Positions 8,972 through 18,359 of a DNA stretch of 64,000 nucleotides are shown here, in pieces. Under the pieces are notes generated by a model. The model was not told the DNA's origin. It made no database searches and worked only from the letters and a program-made list of their open reading frames with translations. The stretch is from an uncultured Alphaproteobacteria bacterium (GTDB lineage: Bacteria; Pseudomonadota; Alphaproteobacteria; Micavibrionales; Micavibrionaceae): positions 62,001-126,000 of the forward strand of contig CALDTV010000015.1 of NCBI GenBank assembly GCA_937923625.1, read 5' to 3'. The translations under genes were made by a program, and so were the position numbers. Within the stretch, counting starts at the first letter, position 1. The number at the start of each line of letters is the position of its first letter.

Positions 8972-10321
8972 ATGCAATTAGCCATGGTCGGAACGGGATA
9001 TGTGGGATTGGTCTCTGGGGCTTGTTTTGCTGAATTTGGCGTGAATGTTATTTGCGTTGATACGGATGCAGATAAGATTGCGTCGTTAAAAAATGGCGAA
9101 ATACCTATTTATGAACCAGGGTTAGAAGACCTTGTGGCAAAGCAAGTGCGCGCTGGCAGGCTTTTTTTTACAACGGAACTTCCCGACGCCGTGAAAGGTG
9201 CAGACGCTGTTTTTATTGCCGTGGGTACACCGCCCCGTAAAGATGATGGTCACGCAGATCTGACATATGTATATGAAGCCGCGAAACAAATTGCGGCATT
9301 GGTGGAGGGCTATACGCTTATTGTTACCAAATCCACCGTGCCGGTGGGGACAGCACGAGAGGTAGAGAAAATCGTGCTTGAGCATAAAAAGCCTGATGCG
9401 GAGATTGATGTTTGTTCTAATCCAGAATTCCTTCGGGAGGGCGCGGCGGTAAATGATTTTATGCGCCCTGACCGTGTTGTGATAGGCACAGAATCTGACC
9501 GCGCTATTGCGGTGCTCAAGGAAATTTATCGACCCTTATATATCAACGAAACACCGATGGTGGTGACCTGCCCCGAAAGTGCAGAGATTATTAAATATGC
9601 GTCCAACGCGTTTTTGGCCACCAAGATTACCTTTATCAATGAGATCGCTGATTTATGCGAAAAAGCAGGCGGATCAGTGCAGGCGGTGGCGCGGGCGATG
9701 GGGTTAGATGGACGTATCGGATCGAAATTCTTACATGCGGGGCCGGGGTATGGTGGCTCTTGCTTTCCCAAGGACACACTAGCCTTGACCCAAACGGGGC
9801 AGCTGCTTGGGGCGCGGCAAACCATTGTTGAAGCCGTGGTTGAAGCCAATAATAAACGCCAAAAAGATATGGCGCAGAAAATTATTACCGCCTGTGGTGG
9901 GTCGGTAGATGGCATGAAAATTGGGATTTTGGGTATGGCCTTTAAGCCCAACACAGATGATGTGCGCGATGCACCCTCCTTGGTGATTGTGCCTGCCTTG
10001 CAAAAAGCGGGCGCACGCGTTCTGGCGCATGACCCCGAAGCGCAGGCCGAAGCTGAAAAACATCTTAAAGATATTGATTGGCAATCTGACCCCTATGAGG
10101 TGGCGAATGATGTTGATGCGCTGGTGATCTTAACGGAATGGAATGAGTATCGCGCCCTCTCCATTGCTCGATTGGGCGAGGTTATGGCGGTAAAACGTTT
10201 GATTGACCTAAGAAATATCTATAAGCACAATGTAATGAGAGAGCATGGATTTCACTATGTCTCCATTGGTCGCGCCGCGGTGGCAGAAGGCGATGATAAT
10301 AAAATTCGCGCCGTATCGTAA
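8972..10321 (+). CDS. ugd: UDP-glucose 6-dehydrogenase
   Basis: A 449-residue NAD-dependent enzyme that oxidises UDP-glucose twice to UDP-glucuronate, a precursor for acidic surface polysaccharides. The Rossmann motif GTGYVG is at residues 7-12, and the catalytic cysteine of GYGGSCFPKDT is C264. Other family marks are STVPVGTA, NPEFLREGAAVNDF and KPNTDDVRDAPS. Length is normal. A GGTGGAG-like ribosome site precedes the ATG. It is the first gene of a same-strand run into the sulfate-activation genes, separated by only 20 bases from the next. Confidence 0.96.
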   Translation: MQLAMVGTGYVGLVSGACFAEFGVNVICVDTDADKIASLKNGEIPIYEPGLEDLVAKQVRAGRLFFTTELPDAVKGADAVFIAVGTPPRKDDGHADLTYVYEAAKQIAALVEGYTLIVTKSTVPVGTAREVEKIVLEHKKPDAEIDVCSNPEFLREGAAVNDFMRPDRVVIGTESDRAIAVLKEIYRPLYINETPMVVTCPESAEIIKYASNAFLATKITFINEIADLCEKAGGSVQAVARAMGLDGRIGSKFLHAGPGYGGSCFPKDTLALTQTGQLLGARQTIVEAVVEANNKRQKDMAQKIITACGGSVDGMKIGILGMAFKPNTDDVRDAPSLVIVPALQKAGARVLAHDPEAQAEAEKHLKDIDWQSDPYEVANDVDALVILTEWNEYRALSIARLGEVMAVKRLIDLRNIYKHNVMREHGFHYVSIGRAAVAEGDDNKIRAVS

Positions 10322-10341
10322 TTTAAATTTACCGAATTAAA

Positions 10342-10956
10342 ATGAAAAAACTTTTGCTCTTATCAACATTACAAAGCTTTGCCGAAAAATTTGAAGAAAT
10401 TATCGGTGACTTAAGCCATAAAAAAGTCGTCTGCATCACAACAGCGGCTGTGGGCGAAGGATCACCCGAATGGATGCCGCGGGAAATGGCGCCCTTAAAA
10501 GATCATGTTAAATCATTTATTGAGTATGATCTAAACAGCAAAAGCGTCGATGAGGTGCGTGAAACATTGAGTGATGCAGATATTATCTATGTCATGGGGG
10601 GGAATACTTATTACTTGCTGGAACATGTTCAAAAGTCGGGTTTCAAAGAAGTCGTAGAAGAAAAATTAGCGCAAGGCGTTTTTTATATTGGCGCAAGCGC
10701 AGGAGCGGCGCTTGTTTGTCCTTCAATTGATTATATCGAAGATTTAGACGATCCCACAAAGGGCAATCCAGATGGGTTTGAGGCTCTTGGTTTGGTCGAT
10801 TTTTTCATTATGCCCCATTTGGATGATCCAACATTTGCTTCAAATATATTAAAAATAATGGATAAATTAATGGCTCGGAATAAACTGGTTGTGGGGATTC
10901 ATGAAAACCAAGGGCTATTGGTAAACGATAATTTTTGTAAGGTATTAAACGTATGA
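10342..10956 (+). CDS. peptidase S51/dipeptidase E-like protein
   Basis: A 204-residue protein of the type 1 glutamine amidotransferase-like fold, peptidase family S51. The nucleophile elbow GASAGAALV contains the expected catalytic serine, the preceding strand carries the family motif YVMGGNTYYLLE, and VVGIHENQGLLV supplies the late conserved segment. Characterised relatives cut Asp-X dipeptides or process cyanophycin, but the substrate here is unknown. Its stop overlaps the cysD start by four bases (ATGA), implying translational coupling. Confidence 0.82.
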   Translation: MKKLLLLSTLQSFAEKFEEIIGDLSHKKVVCITTAAVGEGSPEWMPREMAPLKDHVKSFIEYDLNSKSVDEVRETLSDADIIYVMGGNTYYLLEHVQKSGFKEVVEEKLAQGVFYIGASAGAALVCPSIDYIEDLDDPTKGNPDGFEALGLVDFFIMPHLDDPTFASNILKIMDKLMARNKLVVGIHENQGLLVNDNFCKVLNV

Positions 10957-11750
10957 CAGATACATTGGATGAATTAGAATCACGCTCGATATATATCCTG
11001 CGCGAAGCTTATGCCAATATAGACCCAATGGCGATGCTTTGGTCTATTGGCAAGGATTCAACCGCCATGCTGTGGCTGGTGCGTAAGGCGTTCTTTGGCC
11101 GTGTACCATTCCCGCTGGTATTATTGGATACGGGTGAGGAAATGGACGAGGTGTACGCCTTTCGCGATATGTTGACGGAAAAATGGGACTTGCCCGTTAT
11201 CAATCATCCATGCCCGCCCGAAGAAGAAATGGATAGCTCGCTACCGCCTGCCACACGTTCGGCAATGCGCAAGACCGAAGGGTTAAAATCCTTGTTGGCG
11301 AAAGAAAAATATAAGGGTGTTGTTTGCGGCATCCGCCGTGATGAACAAGGCTTACGCGCGAAAGAGCGCGTTTTTTCACCGCGCTCACTTGATGGTTCAT
11401 GGGATTTTAAAGACCAGCCCGCCGAATTTTGGGATCAATATAAAACCAACGTGCCCGATGATTGTCATTTGCGTATTCATCCCATCTTGCATTGGACGGA
11501 GCTCGATATTTGGCGCTACACGCAACGCGAACAAATCCCGCTTTGTGATCTGTATTTTGCGCGTGATGGCATGCGGTATCGCTCCTTGGGGGAAAAAAAC
11601 ATCACCAAACCTGTCCCCAGCGAAGCCGACACATTAGAGAAAATCATTACAGAATTAGAGACAACAAATTCTAGCGAACGCGAAGGCCGCGCAATGGATA
11701 AAGAAACCGAAGATAGCTTTGAGAAATTGCGAAGCCAAGGGTATATGTGA
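10953..11750 (+). CDS. cysD: sulfate adenylyltransferase subunit 2 (ATP sulfurylase, CysD)
   Basis: A 265-residue catalytic subunit of the heterodimeric ATP sulfurylase, which makes adenosine 5'-phosphosulfate from ATP and sulfate. The PP-loop is SIGKDSTAML (residues 31-40). CGIRRDEQ, KERVFSPR and the metal/substrate region LHWTELDIWRY are characteristic of CysD and its PAPS-reductase superfamily. The Cys-containing C-terminal motif of PAPS reductases is absent, and the tail ERSQGYM-like end (actual KLRSQGYM) is that of CysD. The usual partner cysN lies two genes downstream instead of adjacent. Confidence 0.94.
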   Translation: MTDTLDELESRSIYILREAYANIDPMAMLWSIGKDSTAMLWLVRKAFFGRVPFPLVLLDTGEEMDEVYAFRDMLTEKWDLPVINHPCPPEEEMDSSLPPATRSAMRKTEGLKSLLAKEKYKGVVCGIRRDEQGLRAKERVFSPRSLDGSWDFKDQPAEFWDQYKTNVPDDCHLRIHPILHWTELDIWRYTQREQIPLCDLYFARDGMRYRSLGEKNITKPVPSEADTLEKIITELETTNSSEREGRAMDKETEDSFEKLRSQGYM

Positions 11751-11753
11751 CAA

Positions 11754-12248
11754 TTGAGTGATATTCAAATCAGAAAATTAGAAAAATCTGATGCGGCTAT
11801 ATACCGTGACATCAGATTGGAAATGTTGAAAAAAGAACCTTTATCTTTTGGTTCATCATTTCAAGATACGTTCAAAGAGCCACTTAAGTTTTTTGAGGGG
11901 CGCATTAAAAACGCGCCACTGTTTGGTGCTTTTTCAAACGGCGAGCTGGTGGCCGTCGCTGGATATTTTAGGCACCAAGGCGAAAAGGTTGCGCATAAAG
12001 CCAACATATGGGGTGTCTATGTAAAGCCTCATTTCCGTGGGCAGCGATTAAGCCAAACCCTAATCCAGAAAGGTTTAGATGAATGCAATAGCAAGGCAGA
12101 ACAAGTTTTAATTAACGTCAGCGCGAAAAATGAAGCCGCGATTAAAATATATAAAAGCTTAGGGTTTGAAGAATTTAGCCGTGAGCCAAAAGCACGAAAA
12201 GCCAATGATATTTACTTTGATGAAATCTCTATGGTGAAGTTTTTATGA
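11754..12248 (+). CDS. GNAT-family N-acetyltransferase
   Basis: A 164-residue acetyltransferase. Acetyl-CoA binding motif A is VYVKPHFRGQRLSQTLI (about residues 93-109), followed by VSAKNEAAIKIYKSLGFEEF, the classic GNAT C-terminal strand-helix. The start is a TTG at 11754, three bases after the cysD stop; it gives MSDIQIRKLEKSDA, a normal GNAT N-terminus, while the next ATG would remove the first strand. The acceptor is unknown. It lies between the ATP sulfurylase subunit genes and is coupled to the next gene by a four-base overlap. Confidence 0.85.
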   Translation: MSDIQIRKLEKSDAAIYRDIRLEMLKKEPLSFGSSFQDTFKEPLKFFEGRIKNAPLFGAFSNGELVAVAGYFRHQGEKVAHKANIWGVYVKPHFRGQRLSQTLIQKGLDECNSKAEQVLINVSAKNEAAIKIYKSLGFEEFSREPKARKANDIYFDEISMVKFL

Positions 12249-12805
12249 GCCAAATTAATAAAAATAATGTGGTTTTAGAACTGCCGTCAATGACGGCTTT
12301 TGATTCTTATATAGAGGCATTAAAGGAAGGGTATTACCCCGGTGTTCAAACCGTTAAAACGCCAGAAGAAATTGCAGAGATAAAAAAGCGGAACGCTGAA
12401 TTTGTCGCTTCCTTAAATGAGGAAAAAACAGGATATTTTGCAACGCCATCGGGGGACAAATTTCCCTATGTGCCATATGAATGTTTATGGCTGATGTATG
12501 ATGACATCTTCATTGGTGAAATTTCATTTAGGCATGAATTAAACGAAATGTTGGCCAATTTTGGTGGTCATGTTGGCTATGGCATACGCCCATCGTTATC
12601 AAGGCAGGGATTTGGTACTTTGGCGTTAAAATTAACCAAGGAACGCGCTAAAAATATGGGTATGACGCAGTTACTGCTGACCTGTTCTCCTAAAAATATC
12701 GCGTCGGTAAAGATTATTGAAAGAAATAAGGGAGAATATATTGATACAGTTGAAAATTCATATGGTTACAATGACTTATGTAACAGATATAATATTTCCC
12801 TGTGA
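12245..12805 (+). CDS. GNAT-family N-acetyltransferase
   Basis: A 186-residue GNAT acetyltransferase of a different branch from its upstream neighbour. The acetyl-CoA site is YGIRPSLSRQGFGTLALKL (about residues 116-134), and TCSPKNIASVKIIERNKGEY is the conserved C-terminal part. The opening LPSMTAFDSYIEALKEG resembles bacterial acetyltransferases of unknown substrate. Its start overlaps the previous stop (ATGA). It sits inside the sulfate-activation run, 21 bases before cysNC, so the two GNAT genes probably share the transcript without an obvious metabolic link. Confidence 0.83.
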   Translation: MSQINKNNVVLELPSMTAFDSYIEALKEGYYPGVQTVKTPEEIAEIKKRNAEFVASLNEEKTGYFATPSGDKFPYVPYECLWLMYDDIFIGEISFRHELNEMLANFGGHVGYGIRPSLSRQGFGTLALKLTKERAKNMGMTQLLLTCSPKNIASVKIIERNKGEYIDTVENSYGYNDLCNRYNISL

Positions 12806-12826
12806 TTAAGGGGTAGTCGAAATATT

Positions 12827-14776
12827 ATGAAACAAACAAATAAAGCATCAAATAGCCAAATGGGCGTGGTTATTGTCGGTCACGTCGATCATGGAAAATC
12901 AACCTTGATTGGGCGGTTGTTGAATGACACGGACAGTCTGGAAGATGGCAAGATCAATGACATCAAGGCATCCTGCGAAAAACGCGGTGTGCCGTTTGAA
13001 TGGTCGTTCGTGCTGGATGCGTTTCAAGCGGAACGTGACCAAGCGGTCACGATTGATACGACGCAAATTTTCTTTTCCACCAAAGCGCGGAATTACGTGA
13101 TCATTGATGCCCCAGGGCATCGCGAGTTTTTAAAAAATATGATTTCTGGCGCGGCGCAGGCCGATGCGGCGGTGTTGGTTGTTGATACGATTGAAGGCGT
13201 GCGGGAGCAAACAAAACGACATGCTTATATGCTCCATTTGCTTGGCATGAAACAAGTATGTGTGGCGATTAATAAAATGGATAAGGCAAAATACGATGCA
13301 AAGGCATTTGAAAAAGCGTCGCGTGAGTCAGTTGAGTATTTAAACTCAATTGGCTTAAGCGCGGCGCACATCATTCCTGTCTCTGCGTTTGAAGGTGACA
13401 TGATGGCGGCGCGGGGTGACAATATGCCGTGGTATAAGGGTAAAACCTTGACTGAAGCCTTGGATGCGTTTGCCGTGTCTTCGCCGCCCGTCGCGCTGCC
13501 GCTTCGTTTCCCTGTGCAGGATGTCTATCGTTTTGATGAAGAACGCATTTTGGTGGGGCGCGTCGAAAGCGGTATTTTACGCAAAGGGGACACGGTCTTT
13601 TTCTCCCCCACCAACGAAAAATCCACGGTGACTGCAATAGAAAATTGGCCCAATAAAGAAGGCTTGATCGAAGCGCAAGCGGGGCAATCTATTGGAATTA
13701 AATTAGATGATCGTATCTTTGTGGAGCGTGGACATTTGGGCAGTCACGAAAAAAATCTGCCGATGCTCTCCAATGTTTTTCGTGCCAATATCTTTTGGTT
13801 TTCAAATAACGCCTTAAAAGTTGGCAATGTTTATAAGGCACGCTTTGGCACGGCGGAGGCCACGGTCACCGTACAATCAATTGATACGCTGGTGAACACG
13901 GATGATTTAGCCAAACAAGATAACGCGGGCGAAGTTGCCAAGAATGCGGTGGCGGAAATTACGTTACGCGCGCGCGATATGCTCCCTATAGACTCCCATG
14001 ATGATAACGGCCAATTGGGACGCATGGTTTTATACGAAAACCATGATGTTGTAGGGGGCGGCTTAATCAACATGGAGGGCTATCCCGATCAACGTCAATC
14101 CAAAGAGCCGAAGTCGGAAAATATTTATAAAGTGGCGCACTCCGTCACGCCCGATATGCGGGCAGAACGCTTTGGGCATTATGGCGGCGTGTTTTGGTTT
14201 ACGGGACTATCGGGCTCGGGTAAGTCGACCTTGGCAGTGGCAGTGGAGCATGAAATATTCAACCGTGGTCTAAATGCGTATGTGTTGGATGGTGATAATG
14301 TGCGGTACGGATTAAATTCTGATCTTGGATTTTCCCCCGAAGACCGCACGGAAAATATTCGCCGTATTGGTGAGGTCGCGGCATTACAAGCCAATAGCGG
14401 CGTGATTATTCTCTCTGCTTTTATCTCCCCCTATCAGGCGGATCGTGATAAAGCGCGGGTGGCATCCCCCCATAATTTTTACGAGATATACATCAAAGCA
14501 GATTTAGAAACTTGCGAAGGGCGCGACCCCAAAGGGCTATACAAAAAAGCGCGAAGCGGGGAGATCAAGCAATTTACAGGTATTGATTCCCCTTATGAGC
14601 CGCCCCGAAACCCAGATCTGGTGGTCGATACAGAGAATAATGATATTGATACCTGTGTCGAGCAGATTGTGAATTATATTTTCGCCCATGTGCAAACGGA
14701 TGGACAAGTGGACGTATCACAAAAATCGAAGGGCCGCGTTGTAGCGCTTAAAGATATGAAACAAAAAGGCGGCTGA
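12827..14776 (+). CDS. cysNC: bifunctional sulfate adenylyltransferase subunit 1 / APS kinase (CysNC)
   Basis: A 649-residue fusion. The N-terminal part is the GTPase subunit of ATP sulfurylase: G1 GHVDHGKST at residues 18-26, G3 DAPGH at 94-98, G4 NKMD near 150, then EF-Tu-like beta-barrel domains to about 440. The C-terminal part is APS kinase, with P-loop GLSGSGKST at 460-468 and the [20 protein letters not shown] motif. Together with CysD it converts sulfate to PAPS. Such fusions are common in alphaproteobacteria and Xanthomonas. It is one base before cysQ, a clear operon partner. Confidence 0.95.
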   Translation: MKQTNKASNSQMGVVIVGHVDHGKSTLIGRLLNDTDSLEDGKINDIKASCEKRGVPFEWSFVLDAFQAERDQAVTIDTTQIFFSTKARNYVIIDAPGHREFLKNMISGAAQADAAVLVVDTIEGVREQTKRHAYMLHLLGMKQVCVAINKMDKAKYDAKAFEKASRESVEYLNSIGLSAAHIIPVSAFEGDMMAARGDNMPWYKGKTLTEALDAFAVSSPPVALPLRFPVQDVYRFDEERILVGRVESGILRKGDTVFFSPTNEKSTVTAIENWPNKEGLIEAQAGQSIGIKLDDRIFVERGHLGSHEKNLPMLSNVFRANIFWFSNNALKVGNVYKARFGTAEATVTVQSIDTLVNTDDLAKQDNAGEVAKNAVAEITLRARDMLPIDSHDDNGQLGRMVLYENHDVVGGGLINMEGYPDQRQSKEPKSENIYKVAHSVTPDMRAERFGHYGGVFWFTGLSGSGKSTLAVAVEHEIFNRGLNAYVLDGDNVRYGLNSDLGFSPEDRTENIRRIGEVAALQANSGVIILSAFISPYQADRDKARVASPHNFYEIYIKADLETCEGRDPKGLYKKARSGEIKQFTGIDSPYEPPRNPDLVVDTENNDIDTCVEQIVNYIFAHVQTDGQVDVSQKSKGRVVALKDMKQKGG

Positions 14777-14777
14777 T

Positions 14778-15605
14778 ATGAGTAAAATTTTAAATCATCT
14801 GCCAGCCTTGATGAATCAAGTGCGGCGTGTCGCGGTGGAGGCAGGGAATTTAACGCTCGATTATTTTGATGATGCGGGCTTTGATGGGGCGGACATGAAA
14901 GCCGATGGATCGCCTGTCACGTTGGCAGATCAAAAAGCTGAAGAGCTGATTGAAAAAGCATTAAAAGAAATAACACCCGAAGTGATTATCGTGGGCGAAG
15001 AAGCTGCGGCGGGTGGTTATCGTCCTGATTTAAGCACGGAAGAATATTTTTGGCTGGTTGATCCATTAGATGGCACGAAGGAATTTATTTCTGGCAGTGG
15101 CGATTACACGGTGAATATTGCGCTGGTGCAAAACAATAATCCTGTGTTGGGTGTTGTTTATGCCCCTGTGCATGGGGAGCTTTACGCGGCCTGTGGCGAG
15201 GGCACAGCAATCCGCTGGATGGAAGATACGGGTAAAGAGCGCCCAATTCGTGTGCGGGATGTCCCAAATGAAGGCCTTACGATTGTATCAAGTAAATCGC
15301 ATGGCAAGGGCGACAGACTGGATGAATTTTTAACACATTATAAAATTAAAAAGCAGGTACAGCGTGGAAGTTCGTTAAAAATGTGTGCGATTGCGGCGGG
15401 TAAGGCGGAAATGTATCCACGTTTTGGTTTAACCTGTGAATGGGATACAGCGGCGGCGCATGCTATTTTGAATGCGGCGGGCGGCACGATTACGACGATG
15501 GATGGTGCAGAATTAACCTATGGCGGTAGCGATCCTAAATTTCTCAATCCTGAATTTATTGCGCGGAATAGAGATATTCCCCTGCCGCATGAAATGGAGA
15601 CGTAA
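14778..15605 (+). CDS. cysQ: 3'(2'),5'-bisphosphate nucleotidase CysQ
   Basis: A 275-residue Mg-dependent, lithium-sensitive phosphatase of the inositol monophosphatase superfamily that hydrolyses 3'-phosphoadenosine 5'-phosphate, the by-product of PAPS use. The metal-binding residues are in GEE (73-75), DPLDGTKEF (95-103) and the late motif WDTAAAHAIL. The gene starts one base after cysNC. The association argues that PAPS is actually consumed by this cell, either by PAPS reductase or by a sulfotransferase, neither of which is in the window. Confidence 0.94.
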   Translation: MSKILNHLPALMNQVRRVAVEAGNLTLDYFDDAGFDGADMKADGSPVTLADQKAEELIEKALKEITPEVIIVGEEAAAGGYRPDLSTEEYFWLVDPLDGTKEFISGSGDYTVNIALVQNNNPVLGVVYAPVHGELYAACGEGTAIRWMEDTGKERPIRVRDVPNEGLTIVSSKSHGKGDRLDEFLTHYKIKKQVQRGSSLKMCAIAAGKAEMYPRFGLTCEWDTAAAHAILNAAGGTITTMDGAELTYGGSDPKFLNPEFIARNRDIPLPHEMET

Positions 15606-15647
15606 AAACATAGCAGCAGTCATGACGGGAAGTTTTCGTTATTATCA

Positions 15648-15672
15648 ACGCAAAGAAACAAAGTGGCTTTGG
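15648..15672. repeat. short interspersed repeat, family C, partial
   Basis: ACGCAAAGAAACAAAG followed by TGGCTTTGG matches the first half of the family C repeats near 6.3 and 52.0 kb. It is between the converging cysQ and the next gene. Confidence 0.35.
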
Positions 15673-15683
15673 TAATTGCGCGT

Positions 15684-16340
15684 CTACTCATCATCACCAT
15701 CTGATTGAATAGGGGGCTGTCTGCGAACCATGCGGCGTGCGCCACCACCGCCGCCCATACCGCCGGGGCCTTTGGGTGCCATTGACGGTGCGGCTGTCTG
15801 AACATAATCAACACCAGATGGCCCGCTGGGGCCGCTTGGCCCTGAAGGTGCAAGCTCTAACATACGCTGTTTAATTAATTGCGGCACAAATTCTAATTGC
15901 TTAGGGTCCATGCCATCCAAAACAGAACCGTTTGAATCCTCATCTCCTAAATTATCGCGGTGGATGGGTTGGGCGAAATTACATTGCGCCATAAAATGCT
16001 CAAAACCAATCATCGCACGTTTGGGCTGTGCGCCGCGGTTTTTGGGCGCGTAATTGTCACTATAAGGATCGTTTAAGTGCATTAATGGAAGCTCTAGCGT
16101 TTCAATAACACGCCCATCTTCCAAAAAACCAACATAGATTTTCTTGGTGAATAAAATGGTATCGCGTAATTGATCTTCGGCAGTGATGTTCAGGTGGAAC
16201 GGGGCGTCTTTGATGAAATCAACAGTAAATTCGAGCGTTTCGGCATCAAACAAAACCGCCGCTGGCAGGTTGTCAAACGCTTGCCCGCAGAGCAAACCAC
16301 ATTCGCCCCGTGGCGTTAAGAATAAGTCTATATTAATCAT
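15684..16340 (-). CDS. uncharacterised protein with collagen-like and Gly-rich tail
   Basis: I do not recognise this 218-residue cytosolic-looking protein; it has no signal peptide or membrane segment. Residues 1-130 look like a folded beta-rich domain (INIDLFLTPRGECGLLCGQAF and FHLNITAEDQLRDTILF). At about 165-175 there are consecutive GPSG units, and the last 35 residues are Gly-, Pro- and Arg-rich (GGMGGGGGARRMVRRQ) with an acidic end (SDGDDE). It stands alone on the minus strand between cysQ and asnB. The tail resembles RNA- or protein-binding disordered sequence, but that is only an impression. Confidence 0.65.
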   Translation of the reverse strand: MINIDLFLTPRGECGLLCGQAFDNLPAAVLFDAETLEFTVDFIKDAPFHLNITAEDQLRDTILFTKKIYVGFLEDGRVIETLELPLMHLNDPYSDNYAPKNRGAQPKRAMIGFEHFMAQCNFAQPIHRDNLGDEDSNGSVLDGMDPKQLEFVPQLIKQRMLELAPSGPSGPSGPSGVDYVQTAAPSMAPKGPGGMGGGGGARRMVRRQPPIQSDGDDE

Positions 16341-16416
16341 CGTCTTTCGCGTGGCTTTGCCGTGTAAATACGTTATTGTACCAAAGTTGAAACGTTAATA
16401 ACAAACTTATCATATT

Positions 16417-18357
16417 ATGTGCGGAATTGCTGGGTTTTATAATATAAAGAATGACCGCGAAGCGGGGCAGGCGGTTGCGCTGGGGCAAGCTATGGCCGCA
16501 TCGTTATCGCATCGGGGGCCAGACGCGCAAGATGTTTGGAAATGCCCTAATCATGGTTTGGTGTTGGCGCATCGTCGTTTGGCGATCATTGATTTAACAG
16601 ACGATGGACAGCAACCAATGACGTCACCATCTGAGCGTTATATCGTGACCTATAATGGTGAAATTTATAATTATTTATCGTTAAAAACAGAATTAGAAGC
16701 CTTGGGGCAAGTATTTAAAACCCGCACCGACACCGAAGTTATGTTAGCCGCGTTCGATCATTGGGGCATTCATCAAACATTACAAAAGTTAAATGGTATG
16801 TTTGCCATCGCGCTTTATGATAAAAAAGAGCACGTCTTGCATTTTATACGTGATCGCTTTGGCAAAAAACCACTTTATGTTGGGTGGGCGGGCGATGATT
16901 TGGTTTTTGGCTCAGAATTAAAATCATTACGGGTGCATAATGATTTTAAAAAAGAGATTAACCGTGATGTTCTGACGCAATATATGCAATATGGCTACGT
17001 ACATGCCCCGTTCAGCATTTATCAAAATGTCTGGCAATTACTTCCTGCCGCGCGGATGAGTTTGGATTTGTCGGCATTAAAACGGCAAGAAAATTTGGCG
17101 GAATACATGCAAACTTATTGGTCTTTAAAAAGTGTGACTGATAACGGCAAAGCAAATTTAATTCGCTCTGGCGAAGCCGAGATTATCAATGAATTTGAAG
17201 CCTTGCTGGAACAGGCTGTGTCAGAACGCATGGTGTCTGATGTTCCTTTGGGGGCATTTTTATCTGGCGGTATTGATTCTTCGGCAGTGGTGGCATTGAT
17301 GCAAAAACAAAGCAGCGCGCCCGTCAAAACATTCTCTATTGGTTTTGATGCAGTGGGGTACAATGAAGCCGAACACGCCAAAGAAATTGCCAATTATTTA
17401 CAAACAGATCATCACGAATTTTATATCACACCCAAGGATGCAATGGATGTTATCCCTAAGTTACCTGATATTTATGACGAACCTTTTGCCGATGCCTCCC
17501 AAATTCCGACTTATTTAATTTCTAAATTGGCGCGGGAACAAGTGACCGTGGCAATGACAGGGGATGGCGGGGATGAAATTTTGGGCGGTTATGATCGCCA
17601 TGTAAAAGTCGCGGCGTTATGGCAGAAATTTTCAATCCTACCTGCACCGATACGTAAGATAACGGCAAAGGCGTTATCATCTATGCCTGATATAATGTTA
17701 CAGGCGTTAAAGCCATCTGACCCTTTATTTGCTGCCAAAGCAAAACGGGCATTTGGCTTGATGGGGTTAAAGAACAGCCAAGAAATTTATGAGGCTTTGT
17801 TAAGGGCGTGTCCTGATGATGGCGTTGTTATTGGCGGTAATGCGCCAACGCCGCCGTTACAAAATAAAGAATTTTGGCCTTTCAAACCGCTAACTTTTTC
17901 TGAAGAAATGATTTATGGCGATATGCTGTCTTATCGCGTGAATGATATCATGGTGAAATCTGACCGCGCCAGTATGGCGGCCTCCTTAGAGGCGCGCGCG
18001 CCGTTGATGGATTATAAATTGGCAGAATATTGCTGGCGGTTGCCGCATGATATGAAGGTGCGCGGCGGCGCGGGCAAATGGTTATTGCGCCAAGTGTTGA
18101 AACGTCACATCCCAGAAAAGCTTTATCAGCGTCCTAAAATGGGATTTTCTGTGCCTATTCATGATTGGCTTCGCGGGGCTTTAAGGCCGTGGGCGGATGA
18201 TTTGTTATCGGTGAATAAATTACGAGCGCAGGGCTATCTGGAGGCGGATAAAATCGCTATAAGGTGGCAAGAATTTTTAAAAAGTGATAATCCGAACACG
18301 CCCAAAGATTTATGGGCGATCTTAATGTTTCAAGCATGGCTACAGAACGAAAAATAA
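16417..18357 (+). CDS. asnB: asparagine synthetase (glutamine-hydrolysing)
   Basis: A 646-residue class II amidotransferase making asparagine from aspartate, ATP and glutamine. Cys2 (MCGIAGFYN) is the glutaminase nucleophile after Met removal. The glutamine-binding segment YNGEIYNY and RTDTEV are present, and the synthetase PP-loop SGGIDSS is at residues 283-289. The C-terminal motif YRVNDIMVKSDRASMAASLEARAP is typical. Length fits the AsnB subgroup often found beside surface polysaccharide genes, and here a GT4 glycosyltransferase begins two bases after its stop. It may therefore amidate a sugar acid and not free aspartate. Confidence 0.92.
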   Translation: MCGIAGFYNIKNDREAGQAVALGQAMAASLSHRGPDAQDVWKCPNHGLVLAHRRLAIIDLTDDGQQPMTSPSERYIVTYNGEIYNYLSLKTELEALGQVFKTRTDTEVMLAAFDHWGIHQTLQKLNGMFAIALYDKKEHVLHFIRDRFGKKPLYVGWAGDDLVFGSELKSLRVHNDFKKEINRDVLTQYMQYGYVHAPFSIYQNVWQLLPAARMSLDLSALKRQENLAEYMQTYWSLKSVTDNGKANLIRSGEAEIINEFEALLEQAVSERMVSDVPLGAFLSGGIDSSAVVALMQKQSSAPVKTFSIGFDAVGYNEAEHAKEIANYLQTDHHEFYITPKDAMDVIPKLPDIYDEPFADASQIPTYLISKLAREQVTVAMTGDGGDEILGGYDRHVKVAALWQKFSILPAPIRKITAKALSSMPDIMLQALKPSDPLFAAKAKRAFGLMGLKNSQEIYEALLRACPDDGVVIGGNAPTPPLQNKEFWPFKPLTFSEEMIYGDMLSYRVNDIMVKSDRASMAASLEARAPLMDYKLAEYCWRLPHDMKVRGGAGKWLLRQVLKRHIPEKLYQRPKMGFSVPIHDWLRGALRPWADDLLSVNKLRAQGYLEADKIAIRWQEFLKSDNPNTPKDLWAILMFQAWLQNEK

Positions 18358-18359
18358 CA

